From Setaria digitata (lineage: Eukaryota > Nematoda > Chromadorea > Rhabditida > Setariidae), in NCBI GenBank assembly GCA_003640385.1, contig RCAB01000048.1, positions 62,001 to 126,000 on the forward strand: DNA of 64,000 nucleotides, in the 5' to 3' direction. Within the stretch, counting starts at the first letter, position 1, and each line of letters opens with the position of its first letter. Positions 38,458 through 51,654 of this stretch are shown in pieces. The notes beneath the pieces were generated by a model. The model made no database searches and had not been told where the DNA came from. It worked only from the letters and a program-made list of their open reading frames with translations. The position numbers and the translations under genes are program-made.

Positions 38458-41400
38458 CTATGCCCAAATACCTTCGGCGTCGTCCTCCTAGAAGAAATCC
38501 AGTAAACAAGATACAAATCATTAAAATGTGATGCAGCAGATGTTACGAGTGCTTGGTTGCTTAAAATTTTCCTTCACATCAATAAAATAAAGAAGCCCTT
38601 TTCAATGTAGCAGTGAAAAATCAAGGTCATGAAAAGCTATTATACAGAAATTTAAAAACAAAAAATTGAGCAAATGCAGAAAGATTAAGAACCTGTTAGG
38701 CAGAATCTAAATTTTGTTGATAATATTCGAAAAAAAGAGGGTCACTTGCCCATGCAAAAAAAGTTTTTCTTAGAAAAAGGAACGCAACCTGATCAGTCAT
38801 AACCTGTCGCGGCGCAAGACTTGCTGGAACACTGACCGTTGTGGCAGAAATAGCTGCAGTAAGACCATCTTTTGAGAGATCATTGGCTAAAACACGTAGA
38901 AGTATGTGAAACAACGAATTAAGATTTCCAGTGTGGACAATGAAACTTAAACACTTTTCCACAGGATTTTAAGTATAATAAACATGAAAAAACGTTGCTT
39001 GTAATTCCAGTTGCCTACCTATGTTTAAATTAGTGGAACTAAGAAGCTGGGCGCGGCGTTCATTTTCTTCTTTCAGTTTTTCCATCAATTTTTCCTTATG
39101 ATGGCGTAGGGTTTCTATTTCATCTCGCGGTCTTTCCCTGGACTGTTCCAATAACGCGATATGAGCATCCTTCTCGGCAATTGCAGCTACCAATGCTTCA
39201 TGTCTATGAATTCAGCATAATTACAGTAGCATAAAAAGTCTAGGAAAACATGAAAAAAAAGTAGCTTTTGCTGAAAATACAAAAGAAAGGCTAACTTTAG
39301 CTGAAGCAGCTGTTCGATATGCCTCCGTTTTTCAACTTCCAAAGAACGCAATACTTCTTCGCGTTCACTGCTTGTCAATTTTTTCACATGTCGTCGAAGT
39401 TCATTCAATTCACGGCGACATTCGGTTAACTTAAATCGGCCATATTTTGGGCAAGAATAAAATTTTACTTCACCTAACAAAATACCATTAATTCAAAAGA
39501 TCTTCGTAATATATACCTGAGCAGCAAGCTGTTGACTAAGCTGCTTTTGTTGGGCCACATGAAGCTCTCTTTCAGCCGTTATACTTACCGATTCACGCAG
39601 AGCTTCTTCTAGTTCCTCAACCCTATAAAGTCGTCCAAATCATACCAACGAATACTATTTCAGACAGTACTATTTCAGATAAGTAGATGCAACAAATAAA
39701 ACGACATGTGTAAAACAAACTAAACCTGGATTTAAGAGATCCTTCAGTTGAGAGAGCAGAAAATTCGGGCCGAGTTTGACCTACTGTAGCAGCTGCATCA
39801 CCCTTATGCATATCTTCCAACTTGCTAGAAAAATGAAAGATGAGGATTTACCCAAACATTTATCAAAAGATTTTAGTTCAGTGAGACTAAATAAAAGAAA
39901 TAAGAAACAGTAGATGATGAAAAAAAAAAAAAGAAATATTATTTCTTATCAAATGCCCTACACCGCAAACATACCTTTGCAACTGCTTACAATGCGAGAT
40001 TATTGAAGCCTTTTCTTTTTCAAGTGTTTGCACCATTCGAAGCAGAGAATCGATTTCTTTCCTCGCTTCAGCAAGCTGAAAAATGTGACTTGATTGCCAG
40101 AAATTTGGTCAAAATGCCAATTTCTTACTAATTTTTCAAAAGTTTCCATAAAGTACGATTTCTTGACTCTTTACATAAAAATATCACATTCAACATTATT
40201 TTCTAAAAGTACTCAAAGAAGAATGAATTCTGCAACAATTTCCCGAACCACTCACTTCTTCATCATTTGAAAGCTGTGGTGCACGGTCTTTGCACTGCCG
40301 TTCTGCCGTGACCAGCTCTCGATCCAGGTCACCTATTTTTTCACTTTGCGATTCCAACAGTACTTCTCTGAAATTATCCAATAAACCACTTCAGTACAGT
40401 AACACACTTCCCTATTCCCACAATTAAAGCCCTCTCCCCTTCCGAAAAAAAAAAAAAAAAAAAAATCGAAAAAATCGAAAAGTACTACAGCATAGCTTTA
40501 TTGACTGCATATGTTTACAATTAATTCCAGCCTTAAACTAATGTCTACAAACTGTCATTGGCGTGTGATACCGGTATTCAGATGCCAACACCTGTTAAAT
40601 TAGCTGACTCCTCTATTTACAACAGTGGATGCTACAATTAAAAAAAAAAAACACTACAAAGGCTACCGATCAGCCAATTCTTTCTGCAAACTTTCGATTG
40701 TTGCTATGAGTTGTCGATTTTGTGCTTGGAACGTTTCCAGCTGCTGCACTTTTTCTTTTTCTGCATTGTGACGCAACTCATTAATTAATGACTGCATTCG
40801 AATTTTTTCCCTGTAACTGCTAACTGCAGCAAGCAATAAAATACAAGTATGCAAGTTTAGGATCAAGTTACTAGACAGTTCGTTCTTAAAAAAACTGTTT
40901 AACTTCATAATAATTATAAAATATCGTGGTAAGGTATAACAAAAATGCCATATTGACCTGTTAGCTTCATCGAGCCGCATCTGTAAGTCCTCTTCCTTTT
41001 GCACGTCCGGATTTGTCAGAAGTTTCTGCTTCATCTTTTCCAGTTCACTTTCTTTATCACGCAGTAGACCTTCAACAGCATCAATCCGCGCCAGTAACTG
41101 ACTGATTTTTTGCTCATAATTCTGGATATAAAATTATTAAGCTTTACCATAATAAATTAAAATTTAATGGAACACACTGGAATATGATACGGAATTTTAA
41201 ACCCAACTTGGAAATAAAGACGAAAAAAAAGTTATCCTTACTCTGTTGCTATCGCGAAGATCAGATACTCGGTTCTTTTCAACAGTTAAATCCGCTTCCA
41301 GTCGTTCAAAAGCTTTATCTTTCTGTTCTATCTGGATGTTCTTGGTTTCCAACTTAGCGCGGAGTGCTTCAATCTAAAATCTATCAAAGTTTTTCTCAAC

Positions 41401-42584
41401 TAAAGTCTGGAAAAGCGAGGTAAAGAAATGAAACCTTCTTAAATATTCAAACGATTTCGAAAAAAACATAAACCGCTACGACTTACGTCAGACTGTAGCA
41501 GAGTTGCATGTTTTTCTTTTGCTACAGATGATTCACGGAACACCTCAACACGTTTCCTGAGATCTTCAATGGCTTCAGTAGCAGCTTGCAGCCGAGTTTG
41601 AACTGAAGAAAGTTCAGCTACCCTACAAAATAAAAACCAGAAATGCATATCCAAAAACAAATATTTTCAAAACTACTTGCCGAAAGAGAACTTCAAATAA
41701 TCATGGAAAATTAACTTCTGTGCGAGCTCCAGTTCACTACGCTCCATTTTCATACGAAATGTATTGACCTCATGAGATGTAATAGTCTTATCAGTGAAAT
41801 CACGTGGAAGCTCTGCTCGTTCCGACCGTAGCATTGCTATCTCATCTTCTAGGTCTGCTATACGTTGATCCTAAAATCAAGATGCCACAGTAGCACTATA
41901 AATAACTCGTCTAAATGACTACAATAATATCACAAAACAACTGAAAAAAGAAATTCACACCTTAACAGCCAGCGATGATGACATTGGTATCTGAGAAAAA
42001 TGTCGTTCCATCGATCTAATTTGCTCTTCCCGAATTTCAAGTAACGATTCCAACTGATTGCACCTCGTTTCTAAATCAGCCATGCGACTACCACCATCAC
42101 GATATGAAGTTGCAGTTGTGCGCTCCATCAGTCGTCTTATAGTTTCGTCCTTTTCAGCTAGCTCGAAACGGCAGTTTTCCAATTCGGTTTCCAACTCAGT
42201 TACTCGATATCCCGACCCATTTTGTGGGCCTATCTGAAAAACCACGGTGATTTCTGATGAAGTAAGCTACTAACATTAACTGATACAAACAAAAAAAAAC
42301 AATAGCTTAAAAATACGAGTAAATTTGTATGCAGCAACAGAGCTTTGCGAACCTGTCTCTGTAAGGCTGCGAGCTTTGCTGTTTCTTCCTTCCGTAACTG
42401 TCTTTCCCGTTTCAATTCAGGACTCCAAAATGTTTTGATAGAACTCATAGTTGAATTCAGTTTTTGCATAGCCATTTCGTAATCTTGCTTCAAGAGATTA
42501 TAAGCGCGAGCAGAATGTGTGTCTGTTTGTCCATAAGCATCCTCATTATATGAATAGGTGCTAAAACATTACAAATGTAGTTTT

Positions 42585-42615
<31 letters not shown>

Positions 42616-42858
42616 CAAACAAACCATTAATAAAAAGAAAAAACTGCATTTGAAAACTGCTCCTAAAAAAAAAAGACAATATGTGAAAAGTAAAGATGGA
42701 TACTTCGTTGGCTGTTTCCAAAAATATGCATTTGTAGTAGTTGGATTAGACAACGAAGGTCCAGAATATTGCGACGATATCATATCCGTATTCGCCGTAG
42801 AAATATCTAGAGGAAGCAAAGGCCCGACTTCATTTGTTTCGTATTCATCCATCTGCAT
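38458..42858 (-). CDS. elks-1: ELKS/CAST (ERC) presynaptic active-zone scaffold
   Basis: Sixteen exons, about 743 aa from the first internal ATG: 42858-42704, 42560-42353, 42233-41961, 41870-41716, 41622-41487, 41373-41242, 41121-40958, 40810-40667, 40367-40256, 40075-39975, 39824-39726, 39622-39517, 39429-39296, 39203-39019, 38886-38789, 38487-38458. The signature SSIKTFWSPELKRER is shared with all ELKS proteins. The bulk is coiled coil (heptads such as ELETELENCRFELAEKDE, SMERHFSQ, EELEEALRESVSITAERE), then AAIAEKDAHIALLEQ, and a 10-codon last exon ending GIWA-stop, the conserved ligand for the RIM PDZ domain. The role is to cluster RIM, liprin and calcium channels at active zones. The protein is shorter than vertebrate ERC (about 1,100 aa), lacking part of the early coiled coil. 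The donor of the penultimate exon may be 38804 instead of 38789 (five residues fewer). Translation may begin in the distant exon 46110-46151. Confidence 0.9.
40445..40465. repeat. Poly-A run (21 nt) in an ELKS intron
   Basis: Uninterrupted A homopolymer on the + strand in the intron between exons 40667 and 40367 of ELKS. Confidence 0.9.
42592..42613. repeat. Poly-A run (22 nt) in the first ELKS intron
   Basis: Uninterrupted A homopolymer on the + strand, which reads as a long T tract upstream of the acceptor of ELKS exon 2 on the coding strand. Confidence 0.85.
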
Positions 42859-45800
42859 TCCGTCAAGGGATTTATGTTGCCTAAACTGATAATGTCTGAT
42901 ATTAACTAAAATTAGTTAAACTATCTTTACTTAGGTGAGAAACTGCTTCAAAAGTCACATATTAACTTGAAAAATGATTAGTTTATCTACAATTATATTT
43001 ACGTACAGCTAGGAATGTTCTAAACAATTCCCAGTAATGAATACAATGTGTATAAAGCCTATCAACCAAGATCATGAAAAATAATTTGTGAGATAACTAC
43101 AGTAGTAATGGATTGAGAAAGCAATGCGATACAACTACAAGGGAATGAAAATACATAGCATTGAGAAGATATTACTAAAAAATACCTTAACTATAAAAGC
43201 TGTATCTTAATTCAATTTTTCATTTTGAATCATACATCCTCACTAAATTTTAAAAATTCCGATTAAGCAGTTCATAAAGAATGTCAGATTAGGAAAGATG
43301 ACGACAAATTTTACTTTAAAAACAACAGTATATAGTAAAAGTAAAATATAGTAAAAATAAAGAACTGAATACTAGTGAGTCATTGCCATTCCGGAACATC
43401 AAAACAAACCAATTTTCGAAGGAAACATCTCTCTAATTTCATTCACCGACGGGAAATATGAAGTGTTTGAGAAACAGAAAATCTCTTCTACACATATAGC
43501 TAGAACATTCAATCAGTTATGTGTATGTAGTCTCATTCTAGGTTAGTTACATAGTGAAACAGAGGAAGGATGACTAACAGATGACTGAATTAATTGATAA
43601 TTGAAGGAGTAACTAACACATGGTGTTTCATGTACAAAAAATACAAAAGCGGTATAAGAAAATCCTTATAAATACTTTTTAACTCCATCTTCTTTCATAA
43701 GAATAGCCTCGTAATAGTGGAGAAGGATACATAAAGAAAGGGAATCATTGAGAACATATCAGCTTTCAACATCAAAATACCTTGCCCATTCCGATCCCTC
43801 CCTTTTCCAAGGAAAATGTTTTCTATCATTCAAACCAGGTATTGCTGGTTTCTTTTAACAAAATAGCAAGAAGTCTGAAATTATTGTGAAAAATAATGAT
43901 TCTGCACTACATGCATTCTTTGAGACCGAAATTTGATTGTATGAATATTATATTTCTGTCAATAGGTGGTGACTAGTTTTTTAATTTTAATTAATGCCTT
44001 ATTTACTTTGTTTCAGCAATGAGATGTGAAATAGTTATACAACAGTTTTATTTTTTATTTGGGAAAAAAAGGAACCTTTGTAAAGTGGCAAAACGTCGAT
44101 TACCGGGATAAACGGAATCCATCCCTTCATCTGAATCCACGTTCCTCACAAGTACAAATTGGTCGGTCACACGTATTGCCTAAAAAATGCATCTTTACCA
44201 TGAAAATCTCATTGTTAATCCTGACATTGTGATTCTGATGTCTTAGAATTCTGATATTAGTTTCTCGATCTTTGAATTCAGCTGCTATTACGTCAGAATT
44301 ATGAAAATAAACCAAATAAGGCAAACAAGTGAATGTCGATAGTACCTCTAAATAAGCATGGTTTTATTCATTATGAAAAAAGTAATGTACATTATAATTC
44401 CCTCTAGAATTCAAAAATTAGTTCAAAATGCGTAACAGAACAGTGTTCGGTTCTCACGTCAAAAAAGGATACCGATAATGGAAGGAGTGCAGTTACATGG
44501 AAAAGGCATAAAATAGATCTCAAGCCTAAGTTTAACGCTGGTAGTAACATATACACTAATACACAGAGGCTAACATCACACGCATACATACTCACTCATA
44601 CTCATACATACATACATGTTTCAGGGAAATGTGGAGACAGATCGTGGCATCTATGCAATAATGCATCGATTGATGTTTTTGCTTAATGAAAATGTCCCAT
44701 CCATTTTAAGCAAGTGAATTCTTGTTTAAAATTGCATAATTTTCCCATCCCTATTGTTCTACGCACTCCTACTTCTACGATGCACTTGTATAAAATATTT
44801 GCTGATTAGCGGCATTCATTTTGAGGCAGCAAATGACAGTTATCTACCTCGATAATTAAAACAACTCTGGCTACATAGAACTGAGTCTGAAGAGCACGAT
44901 TCAAAATTTTACAAAATTTTACTATAAGTTTATCTCTAACATACAAATACTGCCTCATCATCGCAAAGAATCACTTGACTTTCATTTTCAGTAAGAATCA
45001 GTTAATAAGCAATTACTTGGGAAGAATGACATGAACGTTTTACCTTTTCATGATAATGAATTCAAAAAAAGGATGCCCATTTAAAAATTTCATTAAAAGA
45101 AATATTATAATTCTAAAAATTTGACCGGCAACACATGTTTGTAATGTAATAATATCATGACAACTTAGAGTTAAACATAAAAGATTAAAGGGTGATAGAA
45201 AGGGAAAAAAGTCCCTACCAATTTAATGAAAAGTTAGGATATAAAGGAGACAAAACTTACGTTAGAGCAACAATATCACTGTTTGATATAGAATGACATA
45301 ATCCAAAAGTAATATTTCTTTTATTAATATATGAATATCAGCGTAAAAAAAAAAATAAATAAACAAGAAACATTGAGAAGAACTGCCGTTAGATAAACGA
45401 CAAGTGCCTCAGTTAAATAGAGTTTAATTTTTTGTTTTGCAGTCGTACAATGCTCCATTAAAATTATAACCGAAGGATAACTGATTTCAAAGATACATTG
45501 GAATATTAAAATACGGAATAACGCGATTAACTGTATCACTAATAGATATTTAGAAATAGATAGATGCGAATGAATTAAATTTAAATAGATGGGAACCTAA
45601 TGATTGCCTCAGAAACACTCTTTATCCGGAACAGCTTTAACCCACATCACCAAGGACAAAAAAAAATTGCAAAGTGGAATATCGCTAATAAAAACCATAC
45701 TGAAATAGACCTATCACAATTTAATTCACTGCTATTTTAAATCCACCAGCAGCAGCACGAATTTCAAAAACTGCACTACTTCTTTCTTCAGAAACAACCG

Positions 45801-46109
45801 AAAATTTCGTTACTCCCATATGTTTAACTTTTCCCTGTGTGTTAATTGAAACAAAAGTGAACTACAAAGTTAAGTAAAGAAGTCTTCAAGGACTTTTCGG
45901 AAAGAAAAACCAAACATTATCAAATATAAACGTCAGGCTTCAGGCTATCCTTTATGAAATACGAAGCTATAAGGCCTAACCTTCAACGCTCACAAAAAAA
46001 GCTTCAGTATAATTTACTTCCAACAATGAACAATCATTAGCAATCTACGTATTTTCCCATTTGTTGACAACAGTGCATCCACTTTCATCGGTTCCGTTAT
46101 GTCTCTTAC

Positions 46110-46151
46110 TTTTAGTATTCCATATGGAAATATAGAGTCTTCTTCAGCCAT
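46110..46151 (-). CDS. elks-1: Candidate first coding exon, probably of elks-1
   Basis: On the minus strand, an acceptor GTTGACAG is followed after 4 nt by ATG and 14 open codons (MAEEDSIFPYGILK), then a strong donor GTAAGA in phase 0. The ELKS exon at 42858 remains open upstream of its ATG (encoding FRQHKSLDG) to an acceptor TTATCAG in phase 0 at about 42885, so the two can join in frame across an intron of about 3.2 kb. This would make the protein about 766 aa. The exon could instead belong to an unrelated short transcript. Only RNA evidence can tell. Confidence 0.45.
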
Positions 46152-47992
46152 AACTCTGTCAACGAAATGACCTTCCACAAACGAGCGAACTATCCAGCTC
46201 CCTCAGTCACCACACCCTCAAACACCCTTACCTCACACAGACAACTAACAAACCATGCACTGCGCAACATTTGTTAATGCGGCACCATTTTGCAACTGTC
46301 TTGGCAAATTACTTTCGTGTGTTGCACAATGTGCTAAAAAATGGATTTGTTTCTTAAGTTGGAAGGAAATTAAGTAATTTCAATCGGACAAAGAAAAATA
46401 AATGGTAGCAAAGGACGTTCATAGATTGTTTAACAGCATGCTGTTAAGGTGATTAAATGAATCGTGATTTATTGGAACTAGAAAATAATGCAAGAATTGA
46501 ACTTTCTACATTTTTTTAAATGATTTTCATTGCAGAAAAGGTGCTGTTTTATTGTTAATTATTTATTTGCTAAAGCATGATTTGATTTCTAGGAAAATCT
46601 ATTTCAAAAATTTAAATTTGAATGGGAATTTTAATTTTATCAAAGACAAATAAATTAGGATCATTGGAAAAAAAGACAAAATTTAACTTTTAAATAAAAA
46701 AGTATGTTTCAATTTCTCAATTTTGTGCCGGTCAAATCATTCATTTCTTGTAAATCTCGGATGACTTCACCCAATCCGTAGTTTTTTTAGAATTCAAAAA
46801 ATGGTTGAGAAATTGAATCAATACCCTGTGAAGCAGCAGAGCACAAAATCTTCAGGAAACTCCAGAAATTCTTTTTTCTCAATAGACTAATTTATAACTT
46901 ATCGTTTTCTGTTTTACACTTTTCACTGCACTGGCGCAGAAAGCATAATTAACGGATGGAAAGTCAAATGAAGACATATAGTCGGGACAGAATCATCCAG
47001 CATACATTCACAAGTAAGACAACAACGTCCGTCTGAAAGTCCATTAAAAGAATAAGGAATCAAAAATTTTTTTATGAGTGATCAGATCAAATTTCATTTG
47101 GATGATCCAACAGCATGTTTCTGTGTACGTAAAACTGTTTGGTCCGTCAGAAAAGTTTTCTCGTATATAGGACTTGGCTCCTGATTTTTTATGTAGTATG
47201 TTTACCAACGCAGTACTTTAATGTTGGAATTTGTGTCCTCAGCTTAAGTTTACCAAAGACAAAATTTCGAATGATTCTGCAACAAAGAATTTTAAAAAGT
47301 GTGAAACTGAATAAAACTTTATAGACAATACATGGAAAGTCCTGCTGAAATAAATCATAATATCACTGGTACTTATTAACTGATTTATGTAGCTGTCATC
47401 TCCGTTGAAATGAAGCAGTTGCGTAACGCAGTTGATACAGAAGAGAAAGCAATTTTTGAATAAAAAAGTTATAAATAAAGGATATTAAGAATTTAATTGA
47501 TTTCTTTTCCCTTCTCATTGCGCACTTAACGGCTACTGCTAAATTGCAGTTGGGAAACGAATTTCTTTCATTTGACTAGACTAAAATTATGACTCGAAGT
47601 TCTTGATAGCGATAATTAAATTAATGCGAATCAGACAAAGAACTTCACATTTGTTAGCAGATATTCTTCTTTTGGTTTATCACGTTATCAGTAATTCTCC
47701 ATCAATAGTCCACTTTTCATTTTTGTAGAAGCCAATCCTAGCACTATGATAATGTAATTTTTTTAATTCGCTAGTAAATATTAGAGTTCAGCTGAAGGTA
47801 TTATGTAACAATGAATTATTTAGTATTTTGGAATTCAAAATTTGATTTTTACGTAATTTTATTGACATCTATACAAATTAAATCAAATTTCTAATACTAG
47901 AAGAACATACAGTTTTTTCATGTTATGAATCGAGTTTTACTATTTTTATCGCATTTTCTGCTAAATATTATGTTAATGTCAATTTAGATTAG

Positions 47993-48018
47993 TTTTTTTT
48001 TTTTTTTTTTTTTTTTTT
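47993..48018. repeat. Poly-T run (26 nt)
   Basis: Uninterrupted T homopolymer in the ELKS/ham-1 intergenic region. Confidence 0.9.
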
Positions 48019-51000
48019 GAAGTTAGATATTATTTTCTTGAAAACAGCACTTTTCTTTGTTGATATCGTTATACCTGTAGTTTTATGTATTTTATGATTT
48101 GTCTTTGAATATTCCTAGTTTAGACATTTGTCTATAAACACTGAAATTACTAAATGACATTAGGGATCGATTCATTCAATGTACAAACCAATCCATTCAA
48201 GCTTTATCGACGTTTGTTCTACGTATCTGAAAATACACTTGTCAACTGAATTAAAACAAATTCTCATTCCGTCAAATTATTTTACGGATGATTTGGACCA
48301 TCACAATCTAAACAGACAACAGCGTGTTAAACTAGTAAATATATTTTAGTGCATCCTTACTTAAAAGGATGCTTATTTAACATAATTTTTAATAAATAAG
48401 AAAGTAATGGACTGTGGTCGTTCCAGTGTTTAGCTTTCTAAATTGAACAGTTCGTACTAGGACGTCTCCTCAATTTCTTTTTACAAAATTATTGAATGAC
48501 GAGATCACGAAATATTGGGTTCGTGAACTTGAGGGACTAATGCTATGTACTGCTAAGTAGTGCATAAATGAAGTAGTCTTGTGATATTTATTTACCAAAA
48601 ATGAACAGTGTTTCAGCTCAATATGCAAATCGCATAATAAGTAGTTTCAGTGTTCCGAGTTTCCTACATCTGTCATTGAAATAATTATTGGTTTGAAGGT
48701 GTGAGAGCAGGTGAATGAATATGTTAAAGTGTAAGAACAGAAACACAGAAAAAAAATGAAAAGGTAGTACTTATCTGAATTTGCCTTTTGTAGGTTTCTA
48801 TTATTACGGACAACGGAAATGCACTAATGCTGAAAAATTAGTGTGCTATCTGAACCAAAGCATGTTTGTTTGCAGAATGCATCTATTCATCAAGTGATTC
48901 CAGTTCTTAAGCGACATTCTCATTTTATTTAATTTTGTAGATTTTAAGTCATTTGATTTCTGCTTTTTACTAACTACACTGACTAATGCTTTTTATCTGC
49001 TCCCTTCAGTTTGAAGTTTATGCACCTAACAGATTCTGCATATACTTCAGTAAACCACAAATTTAATGACTAGTTTAGTTCAATGTTTTGTGAGCTAGAG
49101 CTAATAAATTGTGGAAACCAAAGATCTGATTTTCAAGTTTTTTATAAATATATCATTTGGGATAATTAGGTCGAAGGAAAATAGCACTGCCTCATTATTT
49201 CCATAATGAGCGGAAAATTAAACATTTTGCAACATATGGTGCAAAACGGGTGGTAGATAAACATAAGTTTCTTTTTAAAATCTATCAGCAGTTCAACAGT
49301 ATCCAAATTTTCCAATTTTCCACAAACACTAATCATTTACTCATCCCTGATCAATTTGAATTTATTTGCCAGTACTCAGAATTTTTCGTTCCACTTCCTA
49401 ATATTTTCTCTTAAACATTATTATTGCTGTTGTTCATATTTTATGGCCGCAGATGTTAGTTATACTGCACAACCTGTCCTCTGAGTGGTACTTCAAACAG
49501 AAGGTTCCCGCTTTATCAGACCTTTTTGTTCTTGCCGACTTTTATTCTAACCGAAACTCTGTTAATTACGAGTGTTTTAAGGGCGTTGACAAGCACTTCA
49601 TAAATTGACTTCTTCGTTACATGGACTATCATGCTATTTATGACTTATTGGTGTCATCAGTCTGATGTTTCACTCACTCTGTTGAATTGTATGATACTTT
49701 TCCATTACTCTAGCTTGCACTATAACTAAAATAGTTACTATTAGGTTATTCCGTAAATCAAAAGCAGCATAACACTTTTTCCAGCATCCCTCTTTCACTT
49801 CCAAAATACTCAATAATTTTAAACATTTTTTCTTCTTTTTTAGTTTTTTTTTTTTAAGAAATTTCAGTTTTCAGTTTTTTTTTTCATTCAGTTGAAAAAT
49901 TCACTTTTTTATTGGAGAAAGAAAAATCATTTATGTGCTTTAAAATTTTTAAAACTAGTAAGCAAATAATTTCGTCTAATAACCAAAAATTTTAGGAAGA
50001 GATGAATTTTTATGTAGTAGCGGGCAGGCATGTTTCTGATTTGACAGCTGCAGTTGCCGTAGTGATGAGCAGAGGAATGACGCAACACGACACTTAATGG
50101 CATAAGAGGGAAAGAAGGGATAGTGCATACCTCTTACCTTTGCCCCTAATTCCATAACTAGTTCATAATCGTTGATCTTATAAGCTTACATGCTTCCATC
50201 TCACTCGAACTCAGAGCTCCAGCAAATACTTTTGACTGGAAGACGTTTTAAAGTCTAATTACGAAGGAAATTTAAATTGATTTGTTCGGTACATCTACAA
50301 AACCACACTCATATTGTTTCACTTTTTTTTCTCGCAATACTAGAATCCTCTCGGGTTTTTGTAAATGACCGTTTCCCTTCTATTACATGCAGAATAAATT
50401 CGATCCGGATGTAAACATTGAGTCATCTGGCTTTCTAACAAATTATATCCAAAATAAACTTGTTCTAGTGTTTTAATCAACTTCATACGATGTAAATTTA
50501 CAAATTTTCTCCGATTACTTTGATGCGTTTTTGAAACTCCTGAGCATCTCAAACTGTCTAAACCCAACACATTAATTTTTTTTAAATTTTGTTTCATCCG
50601 ATCTGAAAGGTATTTTCTTGGATTTTCAAAAACATTACTTTTGTTTAGATATAAAATTTTTGCTCACGTAAGCAAGAGAAAAAATAACTATTACTATTCA
50701 AAAAAAAAAGTCTAGGATCCATTGTTTGACAGAGGTCAAACATTTCGTTACATTATCACTTCGTCCTAACAAAGTAGTATTCATATTTAACGCTTTATTT
50801 GCACTAGTTCCTTTTGTTATAACTTTTCATTCTTTTTAGTCTTGGCCGATTCTTTTAAATTAAATTGAATTAAAATTTATTAGTAAAAAAATTCTTAGTG
50901 GCATTTCAGATTTGAATTCAAATGCATTTGTAGTACAATTTGTACTTCATGGACACTCCTCAACAGCTAAACTACTCACTGTCAAAGTTGATTAATTATT

Positions 51001-51628
51001 TTTACTTACGACATAGATTTGCAATTACAGAGAGTTCTTACAAGGTCATCTTATTCGAAACAATTTCAACTCCCACACTTATAACACACTCTCTTCCCCT
51101 TTGGAATCGCCTTAATTGCTTGCTTATTCATATGAATAAACAATTACTATTAAAATTCTTAGCGCAATTTCGTACTTTATCTCACTGATAAAACAAAATG
51201 CTGCAAACACTTCTTTTTGAAATTTGCATTTTCAAATAGATTTAGACAAATTTGTTTTTTGGAAACGAACAAATATTTAGTTTTATTCTAGGAGTAAAGT
51301 ACAGCATTATGGATGTGATTTTAGCAACAATTAATTAGTTTCATAAACTAACAAGTAAACCTACTAGTTGGAGAAAACCCTCTATACTAATTAAACAGTT
51401 ATAATAAGTTCGAAATGGCTAACCTTTTAGAAATTCCCTGTCAGTTACCATTTTGTATCAGTTATGATTGTATTCGGCTCATAAATATCCAATAAGTAAA
51501 AGATATAAGTGAGACTATGCCAGATTTTTGCAAGTAGTATTCAAATATGAAGGGCACGACTTACAATGACATCCGTTAGGAGTACTTGTTAAACTATTAA
51601 GGCAATTAATGAGACAATATTACAAACT

Positions 51629-51641
51629 GTTTTTAATGCAG
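51629..51641 (+). promoter_or_regulatory. Acceptor just upstream of the ham-1 start codon
   Basis: TTTTTAATGCAG ends at 51641, 13 nt before the ATG at 51655. This is a good match to a nematode 3' splice site and is likely a spliced-leader or 5' UTR acceptor. Confidence 0.5.
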
Positions 51642-51654
51642 GGGACAAAGAAAG

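Larger units (their letters stand above)
42859..51654. other. 8.8 kb largely non-coding region between ELKS and ham-1
   Basis: The two flanking genes diverge from this region, so it should hold both promoters, 5' UTR exons and regulatory DNA for two neuronal genes. The only coding-like island I support is 46110-46151 (-). Open frames at 44127-44324, 45324-45539, 50340-50597 and 50940-51188 show no family motifs. There is a T26 run at 47993-48018. The block 46180-46290 is visibly richer in C (CACACCC, CCTCACACAG) than its surroundings. Confidence 0.4.
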
